Below, in pieces: positions 1-9,510 of a stretch of DNA of 64,000 nucleotides. Origin of the DNA: Montifringilla adamsi. Lineage: Eukaryota > Chordata > Aves > Passeriformes > Passeridae. How positions within the stretch are numbered: position 1 is the stretch's first letter; each line of letters starts with the position of its first letter. Under the pieces are notes generated by a model. It did no database searches. It saw nothing but the letters and a program-made list of their open reading frames with translations, and had not been told where the DNA came from. The position numbers and the translations under genes are program-made. The stretch lies in NCBI GenBank assembly GCA_017590115.1, contig JAGGNK010000003.1:930001-994000 (forward strand), read 5' to 3'.

Positions 1-438
1 GTCTGACCCCCTCTCGTATCAGATCTGTGAAGTTCACAAATTCTGCTCTGGTGAGCCACGGTTATATACTGTTTTTCTTGCCCGAAGCTAGGTTCCTTTT
101 GTTTCTTTCTCTTTCTTCAAATATTCATAGAAAAATTCTATCTTAGAGTAGACAGAAAAAGTGTCTGGGTAAGGATTCGAATATTCACTGTCCCCCATCT
201 GGTGTTGGAGGAATCCTGTCTCCTGCTCGGACAGAGCTGTCTTGGGGCAAACAATACCGGGTCTGGGAGAAATATTGTAAATACAAGTTACAGGAACTGA
301 GCATTCACATGCTAGTCCAGAGCTGTCCTGGGTCCTTATTGGCCGATGATTGTTTGAGTGCTCCGAGATTTCCGTAGGAGCTACTCCCTTCGCTTGCTAA
401 TTTAGACTCTTATTCCGTGAACACCTGTGTGTGCTACA
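1..438 (-). repeat. Partial LTR of an endogenous retrovirus (solo or 5' LTR), cut by the window edge
   Basis: Read on the minus strand, a block starting at 438 with TGTAGCACACAC has the layout of a retroviral U3. A CCAAT-type box (CGGCCAATAAGG) lies near 339-350 and a TATA-type box (GTATATAACC) near 60-69, followed by a stretch that runs off the window at position 1. CpG content is higher than in the flanking AT-rich DNA. No purine-rich tract lies just upstream of 438, so this is not an obvious 3' LTR; a solo LTR or a 5' LTR whose provirus continues outside the window fits better. It does not resemble the LTR at 3,324 or the one at 59,744. The retroviral reading is inferred from promoter layout and the TG start only. 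Confidence 0.5.
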
Positions 439-3323
439 ATCTAGTGAGGTAACCAGTTTCCCAGCCCTTGTGTGAGATTTTCTAAAAACCTGGGTGCTTT
501 TTGTAACATATTCTAAAGCATGATTCGATATACATGTATATATTCCTAAATACAAATATATTTATTACATTTATTTGAGCACGAATTTGATACCTTTATT
601 ACAATATTTAGTACTCTACAAGAAATGCAGATGAGCACCAAAAAAAAAAAAACCTGTTCTGCCTGCCCCTCACTATTTTTCTAGTCATCCTTTTTCCAGA
701 AAATCACTCTTTAGTTACTCATTTCTTTTCCCCATGGTCAGGTTGGCTGCATCTCCAAACACTTGTAAGTACTGTATGTTCTGACATATCCTGAAGTCAT
801 GCATTAGCACCTTTTCATTCAGCAAAGGGTGAGAACAGATATCTTTTGGCAGCTGACAGCAGGGAGCAGGAAGAAAGGAGGAGAGTGAAGCTGTAGGACT
901 AGGACAGGGTGGTGGCCTAGAGGCTAGCATGGCTAATGTACCAGCTGTGAATAACCTCCTTTTTTTTTTCCCCTTTTTTTTACATCACATCCACCTAACA
1001 GATGTCTCTCTGTCATTGTCATGTCCTCAAGCTATCCTAGTAAATGATTGGATTATAAGTGAGTCACTAAGGTGGCAATTGAACCTCTTCACAGCTCAAA
1101 ATTGTTGATGTGTGCACAGATAGTGCAGTGTGTGGGTGTGTGAAAGAAAAAAGAGCAGGAGAGAAGGGGAATGAAGGGGGAAAGAGGGAGGGAGAGAGGA
1201 GAAAAAGAAATGTCAAGGTTACTTTGTTTTGCCTGGAGAATCAAAAGGGAGGGCAAATTAACTGCAGGCTCTGTTTGGTCTTTTGGATATCCAGCAACAA
1301 GTCAGTTCCATCCTACTCAAGAAGAGGTGCATATCACCATCTTTGAAAGATGGAAAAATGAAGAATGCAGTGATCTGTATTGTATTTACACTTTGGTCTC
1401 TGGAAAGAATATTAGTAAATATACTGAGAGACTGCAAAGTTTACCAGTATAAATAATGTGGCATTTCATTTCAAAGTCTGTCAGTAAATGTAATTGAATT
1501 TTTCAATGTAAAAATATAGTTTAGTTATTAACTGGAGTCATTCTTGACATCAAGTTGAGCATTAGGAGATATTAATTAGATACTGCTTATTTCCTCCTTC
1601 TGAATTCTTTATATTAAATGAAATATCAGGAATGAGGAATTTGCAAGGATGCAGTTTAGAGATTTTTATTCTCCAGAACAAACTGCCTGGTAATTTTTAG
1701 TGGAGATATAAATGCCTTTTCAAAAACATTGTCACTTTACTGTCTGAAACATGTCCTTCCCAATATGAACAAAATATGGAAAAGCTAATCCATTATCATA
1801 CTTTGTAATGATAATAAGCTAGTGTGAACAAGTAGCCTAGGGAAAAAGATGGTACTAGTCACCTTTAAGCAGAAAGAGAATAGCAAGTAGTTGTACATTT
1901 TTACAGTAGGCTGATGACAACATTTCCTGTAACTTTGAACTCAGTTTGGCTGTTGCTATCCTGGCAAACATTCTGCATATCAATCACAGTGTATATTTCC
2001 TGCATGACATTTACAGCATAATGTATAAAATTTGCTTATGTGACCTTTACATTTATTCATCTTGTTTGTTTGTAAATATATTAGTCTCCACATATATCTT
2101 ATGCTGCAGAGGCTGTATTAAACCCTTCCATAAGGCTGTATTGACCTCTGCCTACTTGGCATCTGCAGATGGCTTCCCTTTAGCTGCTGGATTAGCCATC
2201 CCTACCATTAATCATGGTGTTTCTCTGCAAAAGCTGAATGCAATCCTGGCACACAGCTTCACATAATTACTTACATTGAATCATATTTTTCTAGGCTCAT
2301 ATGACTAATTATTGAATGCCTTTGCTCACATTTTGATAGTTGCTCCAATAATTTCCATAATCACCAAAGAATAACTTGACACCTCTTTTGTTTTATGTTC
2401 ACAGAAGTCTTTGGGGGCAGTGGTTGCTCTCTGGCACTGTGTGCAGCAGCCATGCATGTTGGTCAGTCCCTCTTCTCCTGGGTGATAGTTCTTGCTCTTT
2501 TGTAATTAGCACACTACAACAGAGGTCTGATGTCTGCCAACTTTCTTAAAGTACATGCTGATCAAACAAAACTGCCATTCAATTGCTCTTCTCAGCTGAA
2601 AGGGATTTTTTTTCTTAGTTCTTGAAATCTTTTTTCCTCTGAGGTTTTTTCCCCTTTTTTTTATAAACATTCAAGGTGGCTTCAAGAAGTACATAAATAC
2701 AATACTCTGAATTATTAAACATAAAGACATAGTAAGTCTCTGCTTAAGTAGAGAGGGGATGAAATTATGTTTGAAGGTAGAGAATTAAAAATAGTATTAA
2801 AAATAGATCTTGTAGAATCCACTTATACCTTTGCTTAAGGGTAGAAAATACTTATCAGAGATACCTAAACACTGGGAAAAAATCATCTCTCTGTGCACAA
2901 TGTATACATCACACATATATTTGTCCCCTTAAGTATTTGTACAGTCTGAATAGGGCTGTAAGAATAATGTTTCATATAGCTGCCCAGCTCACTGTAGCGC
3001 CAAGGTTCCACAAAAGACTCAGGCTGACCCTACTTCCCTCTGCAAGAGTCACCTCCTTTTTGCTTGAAAATACAAGTAAAATTACCTCCTTTGAATACCG
3101 GAGGCTGTATTTTAGACCATCTGTAGATCACCTGAAGAGGAATCTTGGTCCATACTGTTGCTAGCACAAATTTCTGTGGAAATCCTGTCCTTTGCCTTCT
3201 TTGTGCCTGCTATTTTTTGTCTACAGATGTTCATGTAACAAACATAATCTGTCTGCACAGCCTTTGACAAACTGACAAAATGTACCTCAATTTAAGTAGA
3301 GAGAGCTAAAAATTCATGAGTTG
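439..3323. other. Non-coding stretch without recognised genes
   Basis: AT-rich DNA with a run of A at 639-652, pyrimidine runs at 958-980 and a purine-rich tract at 1,141-1,210. The open frames here are short, start in simple sequence or lack any family feature. I see no splice-bounded exon or RNA gene. Confidence 0.6.
1141..1210. repeat. GA-rich (polypurine) low-complexity tract
   Basis: Almost only A and G on the plus strand for about 70 bases, with irregular GAGA/GGGA units. Two overlapping open frames that cross it are products of this composition. Confidence 0.8.
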
Positions 3324-3534
3324 TGTTATAGGTAAAAATTGATCCAGCCAATTAGATCAAAAATAAAAATTAAATTTATTCATGACCAATATACAGTCCC
3401 GACCACCAACAATCAAAAAGTAACGCCAACCCTGGGATCGGAGCAGGTGAACGATGATCCGGCCTCTGTCGCACCGAATCCCCCTGTTCACCAACGAGGC
3501 CTGGCAGAGTTCGATTTTCCCCTTATTCATAACA
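3324..3534 (-). repeat. Short 3' LTR (211 bp) of the first ERV
   Basis: The plus strand reads TGTTATAGG at 3,324 and ends CATAACA at 3,534, giving perfect 6-bp inverted ends TGTTAT/ATAACA with canonical TG and CA. On the minus strand a poly(A) signal AATAAA sits at 3,375-3,380, with a TATA-like GTATATTGG just upstream near 3,386-3,394. The U3-like part near 3,420-3,520 is CpG-rich. The LTR directly follows a polypurine tract, which fixes its 5' edge. The 3' edge rests on the inverted termini and is less certain. At 211 bp it is short for a class I element, so an internal U3 deletion is possible. Confidence 0.75.
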
Positions 3535-3552
3535 ATCCCCCCTCTCTTTTTA
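3535..3552 (-). promoter_or_regulatory. Polypurine tract (plus-strand primer site) of the first ERV
   Basis: On the minus strand AAAAGAGAGGGGGG is followed by AT and then the LTR start TGTT. Retroviral RNase H leaves such tracts as primers for second-strand synthesis, and the spacing to the TG end is normal. About 130 bases separate it from the env stop. Confidence 0.85.
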
Positions 3553-3679
3553 TTGATTTGTTAATTCATGCCGTTTTCTAAAAATATTTACACATACTTA
3601 TTTTTAGCCCTTTTCCCTTTTTATTTCCCTGAGTGACTCTACCAGTTTTTGTGGTCAAAAACAAAACATAACTAAACAT

Positions 3680-6012
3680 TTATTCAGTCTCACTCTCATT
3701 CTCCCATTCTTCCCTGGGTATGTCTTGATACATTTTATATTCAATCTCATTTCCTTTTACTTGTTTTTCAAATTTGGCTAAAGCGTCTGCTGACCACTTG
3801 TGTGGATCTCCTTCTTCTAATTTCATTATTTTATAAACTGGGTTAGTTCTCCCTGTGGGCCATCCTGGTTCCATGGGCATGGCTGTCATTTGCATTCCCT
3901 GTACAACTGAATGTATTAGTCTGATAAAACATGGTATCAGGTGGGGTAAGAATATGATTCCTGCTACTGAACAGAGGATGAAGAATATTAGTTTCTTCCA
4001 CCATGCTCCATCAAACAGATTATCCCACCAATATGCATTTGATATGGAATTCCATTTCTGGACTGGGACATGAGCGACCCTCTTTATTTCTGCTGCTAAA
4101 CCCCTAATGGTTTCTCCGTAGTCATCTATTTCAATACAGCATTCTGACTCATTAAATTTCTCACAGACTCCCCCTTCCTCTGCTAATAAGTAGTCTGGGG
4201 CTATCCTGTTTTGGTACAAAAATGCCCTCATTTAGGAGTGCTGTTTAGATAGTAACTCCATGGTGTCTGAAGTGTGGTTTGAAACAATCTCCACTACTGC
4301 CTGGAGTCTTATTAACTGGTTTAGCAGGTATATCGGGGTTCTGTAACCCCAACTTCCATCTTGGGCCCAGGTTGCTGGTCCATAATTTTCTATAATTCGT
4401 TCTGTGGGCCACTCTTCCCCTCCCCAAGTTTGGCTTCCCTCAAAAATAGGAAATTTCTTCTTTACTTCCCTCTTTTTTCTGTTTAGAGTTTTGTACAAAG
4501 GTGCTCCTAGCGAGCTGCTTTCTGACCAAGGAAAAGTAAAGAACGCAGGCCTAATTATACCTACAGTACAGGAGCCTTTCCATTTTTGAGGTAATTCACT
4601 ATAAGCCTTTTTCCCACAGATCCAATACAAACCGTTAGGAGCCTTCCATTTCTGGGCAGTACTCCCTGGTTTGTTCCAGTAACTTTTCAGTCCTTCCAGA
4701 GATTGATAAGGGTTAGCTCCAGAGGCTTTATTCCAGCGTAGTCCAATTTGATCCCTCCACTCACAATTGTTTCTCTTTTCCTGGCTCCAATACCCTGCCA
4801 GGGGCTCTGGTTGCCAGAATTCATATTTTGCATTTGAATTTACCACTGGAGTGGAGATATAAGGGGTATATTCGACTACCTTGGTATATTCCCTCCCTTC
4901 CTGGCTAATACAGATTGTTCCAATTACTCATTGGTCCAAAATCCAACCCTCCAGTTGTTGTACGAGTCCGGATATTTTAGTGTTATCCCATTTAAGAAGC
5001 TGCTCTGGAGCTAAACTCTCACCTTTCCAAGGCCACTTCTCCGCTGATTTCAGCCCTCCACAAATCCAACAATTAGACAATCTTAATTCCGTCATGATTT
5101 CCTGCATCACATCTGTAAAAAGATTTTTATCTGAAGCAGGCAACCCCAGATTGTTGTAGTGTCTTTCCAATTGGTCATATTGTTCACTGAGGGTCCTCAG
5201 CTTTTCTTGCTCCACCCTCCTTTTCCTCATCTCTGCCTCCTGTCTTTTTAACTCTTGAGCCACATGTTTTATTTTACTCTCTAGGTGCAATCCCTCTTTG
5301 TTCTGGGAGAAACAAAAGGTCATGTCATACTGTAAACATGTTCGGTCATCATGATCTTTGAGAAGGTCGATGATAACTGGTTCCTTTCTAAGTGGCGACT
5401 TATTCCCATATTTTAGATTCTTCCCCACCCAGTATGTTTTTCCACCCATTATACACATTTCCAGTAAGTTATTATCATAACACAGTTTGTTCACCTGGAA
5501 ATACCCAACAAATACAGATTCCATCTTACCCCCAGTTCATACAGTAAGATTGCATCTGTTACAAATAGGGATAGGTGCTTGTCTCACCTCTCTTTTGCGT
5601 CGAGTGTGCTCTGACTCTCCAATCTTAGATGCTGTCTCTTTCAAGTAACAAACCTCTTTCCATTTACTTTGCATATCCCATATCAGGTGCCGTTGAAGAG
5701 ACAGTACCTGCCTGTTCCATTTTCATCACAGTTTCCCAAGGCTGGGTGTGTCGAAGACTCCGCTTCACCCCATCCGTCCAGGATGGTCTGCGTGCACAGT
5801 CCACACTTGTTACTGGAGACCTGTTCTTCCAAGCTGAGTGGGTGTGCGTTAATCCTGAGGCACATGGCTAGACTCAGGCTCATCAGGACTTCCCCTAGTT
5901 TCATTCCTCTGCCTCTGCCTACCCCCACTGGGGTGCCTCCTGCGGTGGGGAAAACCATCTTCTTGGCAGCAGGAATATCCTTCATGGGTATCGTACCTGG
6001 CTCAAGCTGCAT
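3680..6012 (-). pseudogene. env: Retroviral envelope gene (env), gamma-type, with nonsense codons and one frameshift
   Basis: Encodes the surface (SU) and transmembrane (TM) subunits that would mediate receptor binding and fusion at the cell surface. An upstream frame (ATG at 6,012, or the better-placed ATG at 5,904) gives a signal-peptide-like core, VLMSLSLAMCL. The frame then shifts near 5,640-5,690. From there one frame runs to the stop at 3,680-3,682, broken by TGA at 5,537-5,539, TGA at 4,928-4,930 and TAA at 4,232-4,234. Visible in order: RRKR near 5,592-5,603; a charged coiled coil at about 5,281-5,150; CWIC at 5,071-5,060; a second WICG motif with the conserved Cys-rich end of SU; a furin-type RKKR at 4,480-4,469; a heptad and immunosuppressive-like region; a Cys-X7-Cys-Cys motif near 4,165-4,135; a membrane helix near 3,997-3,920; and a tail of about 75 residues. 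No clearly hydrophobic fusion peptide follows RKKR. Non-functional as it stands. Confidence 0.93.
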
Positions 6013-6214
6013 ATCTCCTTTTAAAAGTGCCCCACTTGGATAACTTGACCGTTATGGTGCTGCAAAGTACCTTATCTAGTCTCTGGCACTCGACTGCTAA
6101 GATTTTTGCTCTTGATCTCAGGGTTTCCCTTTACCCCCTTTTGAAATAGCTGAAACCACACTAGTGGGTCTTGATCATCCCCCAGATCTGTGAGGAGTGT
6201 TAAGATTAGGTTAG

Positions 6215-6379
6215 TCAGATGCACTTCCCCATCCAAGCACTTATCACAGAGACTCTTTGGCCACGCCCGCTTCTGCAGTGTACCACCCACACCTCGTTAC
6301 AATACTCGCATCTGAAATGAACGAACGGGTAACAATTACAGTCTGGCTCTGCACATCTTATCCAGTCATTCTTGGTCAT
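6215..6379 (-). CDS. Small Cys-rich ORF between pol and env (54 codons), function unknown
   Basis: On the minus strand an ATG at 6,379-6,377 overlaps the pol stop TGA at 6,378-6,376 as ATGA, and the frame stays open to TGA at 6,217-6,215. The 54 residues hold seven Cys, at positions 9, 14, 16, 24, 27, 35 and 53, plus His34. The core CEYCNEVWVVHC looks like a small zinc-binding fold. The alternative frame over 6,290-6,072 stays open and carries a CDKC motif, so the original frame may have been longer and later shifted. I do not recognise a family. A 54-codon open frame has a fair chance of arising randomly; the Cys spacing and the ATGA overlap are the reasons to list it. It could be an accessory protein, a pol read-on, or chance. 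Confidence 0.4.
   Translation of the reverse strand: MTKNDWIRCAEPDCNCYPFVHFRCEYCNEVWVVHCRSGRGQRVSVISAWMGKCI
6312..6336 (-). promoter_or_regulatory. Candidate splice acceptor upstream of env
   Basis: On the minus strand a pyrimidine-rich run ends TTCATTTCAG, with the cut after 6,312 and an ATG directly following. Simple retroviruses make env from a spliced mRNA whose acceptor lies in late pol or just before env, so the location fits. The match is by eye, and no donor is left because the 5' end of the element is missing. Confidence 0.3.
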
Positions 6380-7457
6380 TTACTTGGTTGACACAGAGTT
6401 AATCTCAGGTCCTCGGGTGGAGAAGTAACTTTCCACTCAGGCTCTTCTTCTCGCAGTTCAACCTCCTTTACTCGTGAAGCGTGGGTCCAGTCTTTTTCTG
6501 CTGATCACACTGCTGTATGTGTGGTTAGAAGAACAAGAAATGGCCCTTCCCAGTGTGGGGAGAGGGGAACGTCTCTCCAGGTTTTTATAAGTACTTTATC
6601 CCCGGGTTGGATTTGGTGTACCGCGAACCCCAGGGGATGTTTTGCATTAAAATTCCCTGCTTCCTTAGTTCCGGGAGGTTTTTACTGATGGTTATCATGT
6701 AGGGTCATATCTGACCATCTTCTACTCTCGGGTGTCCTATAGGCATTCCGTGTTCATAGGGCATCCCATATAACATTACAAAGAGTGATAGTCCCGTTTC
6801 CAAATGAGGCAGTGTCCTGATATTTAATAGAGCCAAGGGAAGGCACTGTATCGAAGACATTTTAGCTTCTAGAATTAACTTGGATAGTTGGGATTTCAAA
6901 GTCTGATTCATTCTTTCCACCTGCCCTGAACTCTGGGGATGCCATGGGGTGTGATATTCCCAGCGGATTCCTAAAGCCTCTGCTAATTGTCTGATAATCC
7001 TTGAGGTGAAATGTGTGCCCTGGTCCGAGTCTATATACTTTACTAAACCGTACTGAGGTATGATTAGTAGATGCCTTGACACTACTTGCGCCATAGCCCT
7101 GGAGCTTGGGAAAACTTCCACCCAGTGTGTCAGCTTATCTACCATTACTAGAAGACATTGGTATCTTCCTACCTTTGGCATATCGGTGAAATCCACCTGG
7201 ATCCTTTCAAATGGTTAGTATGTCACCAGCCAGCTACCTGATGCCACTTGTCTCACCCATGCCCGATTAACCCTTTGACATATAATACACCTTTGTGCTT
7301 CTTGTTTAGCTAGCTCGTAAATCCCTTTGCAGCCAAAAAACTTTAAGAAGTGCTCAGCCAGTGCTTGTGCTCCCCAGTGGGTTTGCGAGTGAAGCCTCTT
7401 TAAAATTTTTCTAGTATATTCTTTGGATAGTAATTCCTCCCGTCTGGCAATTTCCAC
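6376..7457 (-). pseudogene. pol: Retroviral integrase domain of pol (disrupted)
   Basis: Would insert viral DNA into host chromatin. An N-terminal zinc-binding part at about 7,390-7,260 shows His-X3-His (HSQTH) followed by Cys-X2-Cys (CIIC). The catalytic core has all three acidic residues: Asp in VDFTD at 7,193, Asp in SDQG at 7,025 and Glu in QVERMN at 6,917, the last two 35 residues apart (DD35E). The C-terminal SH3-like domain with a WEGPF motif lies at about 6,600-6,520 and the frame ends at TGA 6,376-6,378. Lesions: an in-frame stop at 7,215-7,217 between the zinc finger and the core, a frameshift at about 6,640-6,705, and an in-frame TGA at 6,505-6,507 in the tail. The pol stop overlaps the ATG of the small Cys-rich frame. 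Confidence 0.92.
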
Positions 7458-8105
7458 TTACCTTCCCCTAGTCTTCCCCCGATCTTCTCGTACTCCTCTA
7501 TTTCTTTCTGAGAGGTTCGTGGGGGAAATTCTTGTACCTCCCCCTCTTCGACTTCTGGGGTGCTTACCTGCAGCAATGCCACATTTCTAGCCTCCTTATA
7601 AGCTAAGTTGTTTCCTTGGGTCCGAAACTGTACTCCCACCTGGTGCGCTTTTACATGAAAGACCGCAATTGCTTCAGGTTCCCTTATAACCTCCAAAATT
7701 TGTTTTATTATCCATTCATGCATCAACCCTCGCCCTTTGGTGTTAATCAACCACCTTTCTTCCCATATCTTCCTGAACATGTGAACTACCCCGAAGGCAT
7801 ATTTTGAATCCGTCAAAATTGTCCCCTTTTTCCCTTTTAGCACCTGCAAAGCCCTCAATACTGCATATAGTTCGCAGGCCTGGGCTGATTAACTTGTATT
7901 CAAGGGCCTCAACTCCATGGTTTCCCCCATTTGTCCATCTATCACTGCATATCCCGATTTCCTTTTCCCCTCTATGATTCGGGCTGACCCGTCTACAAAC
8001 CATTTTTCCCCTTCTTCCAGTTACCTCTTCCAGGTCTGGTCTTATTTTGGTTTGTAATTCCACTATCTCAGTCGTGGGCAGGTTCCCCCAGAATTTCTCC
8101 ATACA
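7400..8105 (-). pseudogene. pol: RNase H domain of pol (disrupted)
   Basis: Would remove the RNA strand of the RNA:DNA hybrid. The first catalytic Asp is in VDGSA at 7,991-7,993, a Glu lies in ACELYAV near 7,872, and a further Asp is in LTDSKYAFG near 7,808-7,816. A KAHQ motif follows near 7,645. The domain follows a linker (TKIRPDLEEV) that is in a different frame. Frameshifts lie at about 8,095 and about 8,010, an in-frame TAA at 7,889-7,891, and another frameshift near 7,440 where the integrase frame takes over. Confidence 0.88.
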
Positions 8106-9505
8106 GAAACTGTGCTGGATTTTGGGCTGCTGTCATTTTTAGTTCTAAGTCATGTGAGTGGATCAAGATAGCTTCATATTTAAGAAGCTGGGCGTCCGTG
8201 AGCCACTTTTCAGCCTTTTGCTGCAAAATGCTCCTCACGTTATGAGGAGAAAAGACAACCAATGGTGCTCCAAATGTTACTTTCTTAGCCTCTTCTACCA
8301 AGACAGCCACCCCCACTATAGCCTGCAGACATGTAGGCCACCCTCTGCTGACAGAGGCTAGTAACTTGGATGCATACCCCACAGGTTTCTTTGACCCGGC
8401 CCACTCCTGAGTCAATACTCTGTGGGCCGTATGGTTACTCACGTCCATGAACAGCTGAAATGGTCTGTTCATGTCTGGGAGACCCAACACTGGAGCTGTC
8501 ATAAGCATTTTTTTTAGCTCTTTGAATCTCTCCTCATCTTGCCTGGTCCACTTTGGTTTATCCACGGTGAGCTTTTCATAAAGAAATTTTACCTTTTCAC
8601 TATATCACTCAAACCACTGTCTACAAAACCTCACAAGCCCCAGTACCTGTCTTACTTCCCTCTTTGACCGAGGAGGGGGTAAGGCAATTATTCCGGTTAC
8701 TCTATCTGGGTCTAATTTCTTCTTATCTTTTGTGAGCCAGTGCCCCAAGTACTTGACTTCAGGTTCTGTGAGTTGTAATTTAGATTTTGAGACTTTCAAG
8801 CCCTTGTCTCCCAAGAAGTTGAGAAGGGTTATAGTGCTTACCCTTACCAGTTCTTCTTGGGGACACGCCATAAGCAAATCATCAACATATTATAGTAGTT
8901 TGGTCCCTTTAACGGGGACAAACTCACTTAATACCTGCTCAAGAGCTTGGCCGAAGAGGTTTGGTGAATCTACAAACTCCTGAGGCAGGGAAGTCCATCT
9001 TAGTTGTTGTTTATGGTTAGTGTCAGGATCTTCCCATTGAAATGTAAAATAATCCCTACTTTCCCTTGCTAGTGGGCAAGTCCAAAAAGCATCCTTTAAA
9101 TCTATAATGCTGTACCAGGTATCCTCTGGAGAAACATTATTTAATAGTGTATAAGGGTTTGAGACTGTAGGAAACAGTGTTTTAGTCCTTTGATTAACTG
9201 CCCTTAAATACCAACCTGTAACTCCCATCTGGTTTTCGTACCGCTAGGATGGGAGTGTTGTGCCTGGACATACAAGGTTCCAGTGTGCCCTTTTTAATTA
9301 AATCCTCAGTTATTGGTTTCAGCCCTCTCCTTCCTTCCATCGGTATGGGGTACTGTTTGATCCGGATGGGATCTTCGGGTCTCTCAATTTCAATATGGAT
9401 TTGTTCCATTTCTAATTTCCCCACTTCTCCCTTTAGAATGCCAGACCTTGGGATTGATTTTTTCCTCATCCTCCACGGTCAACTGGTACAAACTTACGTT
9501 GTTTT
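8068..9505 (-). pseudogene. pol: Reverse transcriptase domain of pol (5'-truncated, disrupted)
   Basis: Would copy viral RNA into DNA. The fingers region begins near 9,505. The KQYPIPMEGRRGLKP stretch and the motif LDLKDAF-like IIDLKDAFW (near 9,105) are followed by LPQEF and, at 8,889-8,878, the active-site YVDD. An in-frame TAA at 8,890-8,892 sits immediately before YVDD. Thumb and connection continue in the same frame to 8,068, with a second in-frame TGA at 8,605-8,607. A frameshift near 9,205 separates the fingers from the palm, and another may lie near 9,440. Residues diagnostic of RT are otherwise intact. No protease precedes it: the sequence becomes AT-rich and non-viral above about 9,510. 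Confidence 0.93.
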
Positions 9506-9510
9506 AGTAT

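Larger units (their letters stand above)
3324..9510 (-). mobile_element. 5'-truncated class I (gamma/epsilon-like) endogenous retrovirus
   Basis: A single minus-strand element holds, in transcription order, reverse transcriptase, RNase H, integrase with a C-terminal SH3-like domain, a small Cys-rich frame, env, a polypurine tract and a 3' LTR. Class I affiliation is inferred from the style of the RT and integrase, a gamma-type Env with CWIC and a Cys-Cys pair in the transmembrane subunit, and the absence of dUTPase. The left end of pol fades into AT-rich host-like DNA near 9,495-9,510, and no gag, protease, primer-binding site or 5' LTR follows. CpG and GC content are clearly above the surroundings. 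Lesions include in-frame stops in RT, RNase H, integrase and env and at least five frameshifts, so the element cannot be active. With the 5' LTR lost, LTR-LTR dating is impossible. Confidence 0.93.

Noticed and set aside
1110..1452. Two overlapping open frames of 78 and 93 codons
   Set aside because: They cross a GA-rich tract and have no protein-family features.
3855..4589. Plus-strand open frames over env
   Set aside because: Antisense shadows of the env gene.
7616..8983. Plus-strand open frames over pol
   Set aside because: Antisense shadows of RNase H and reverse transcriptase.
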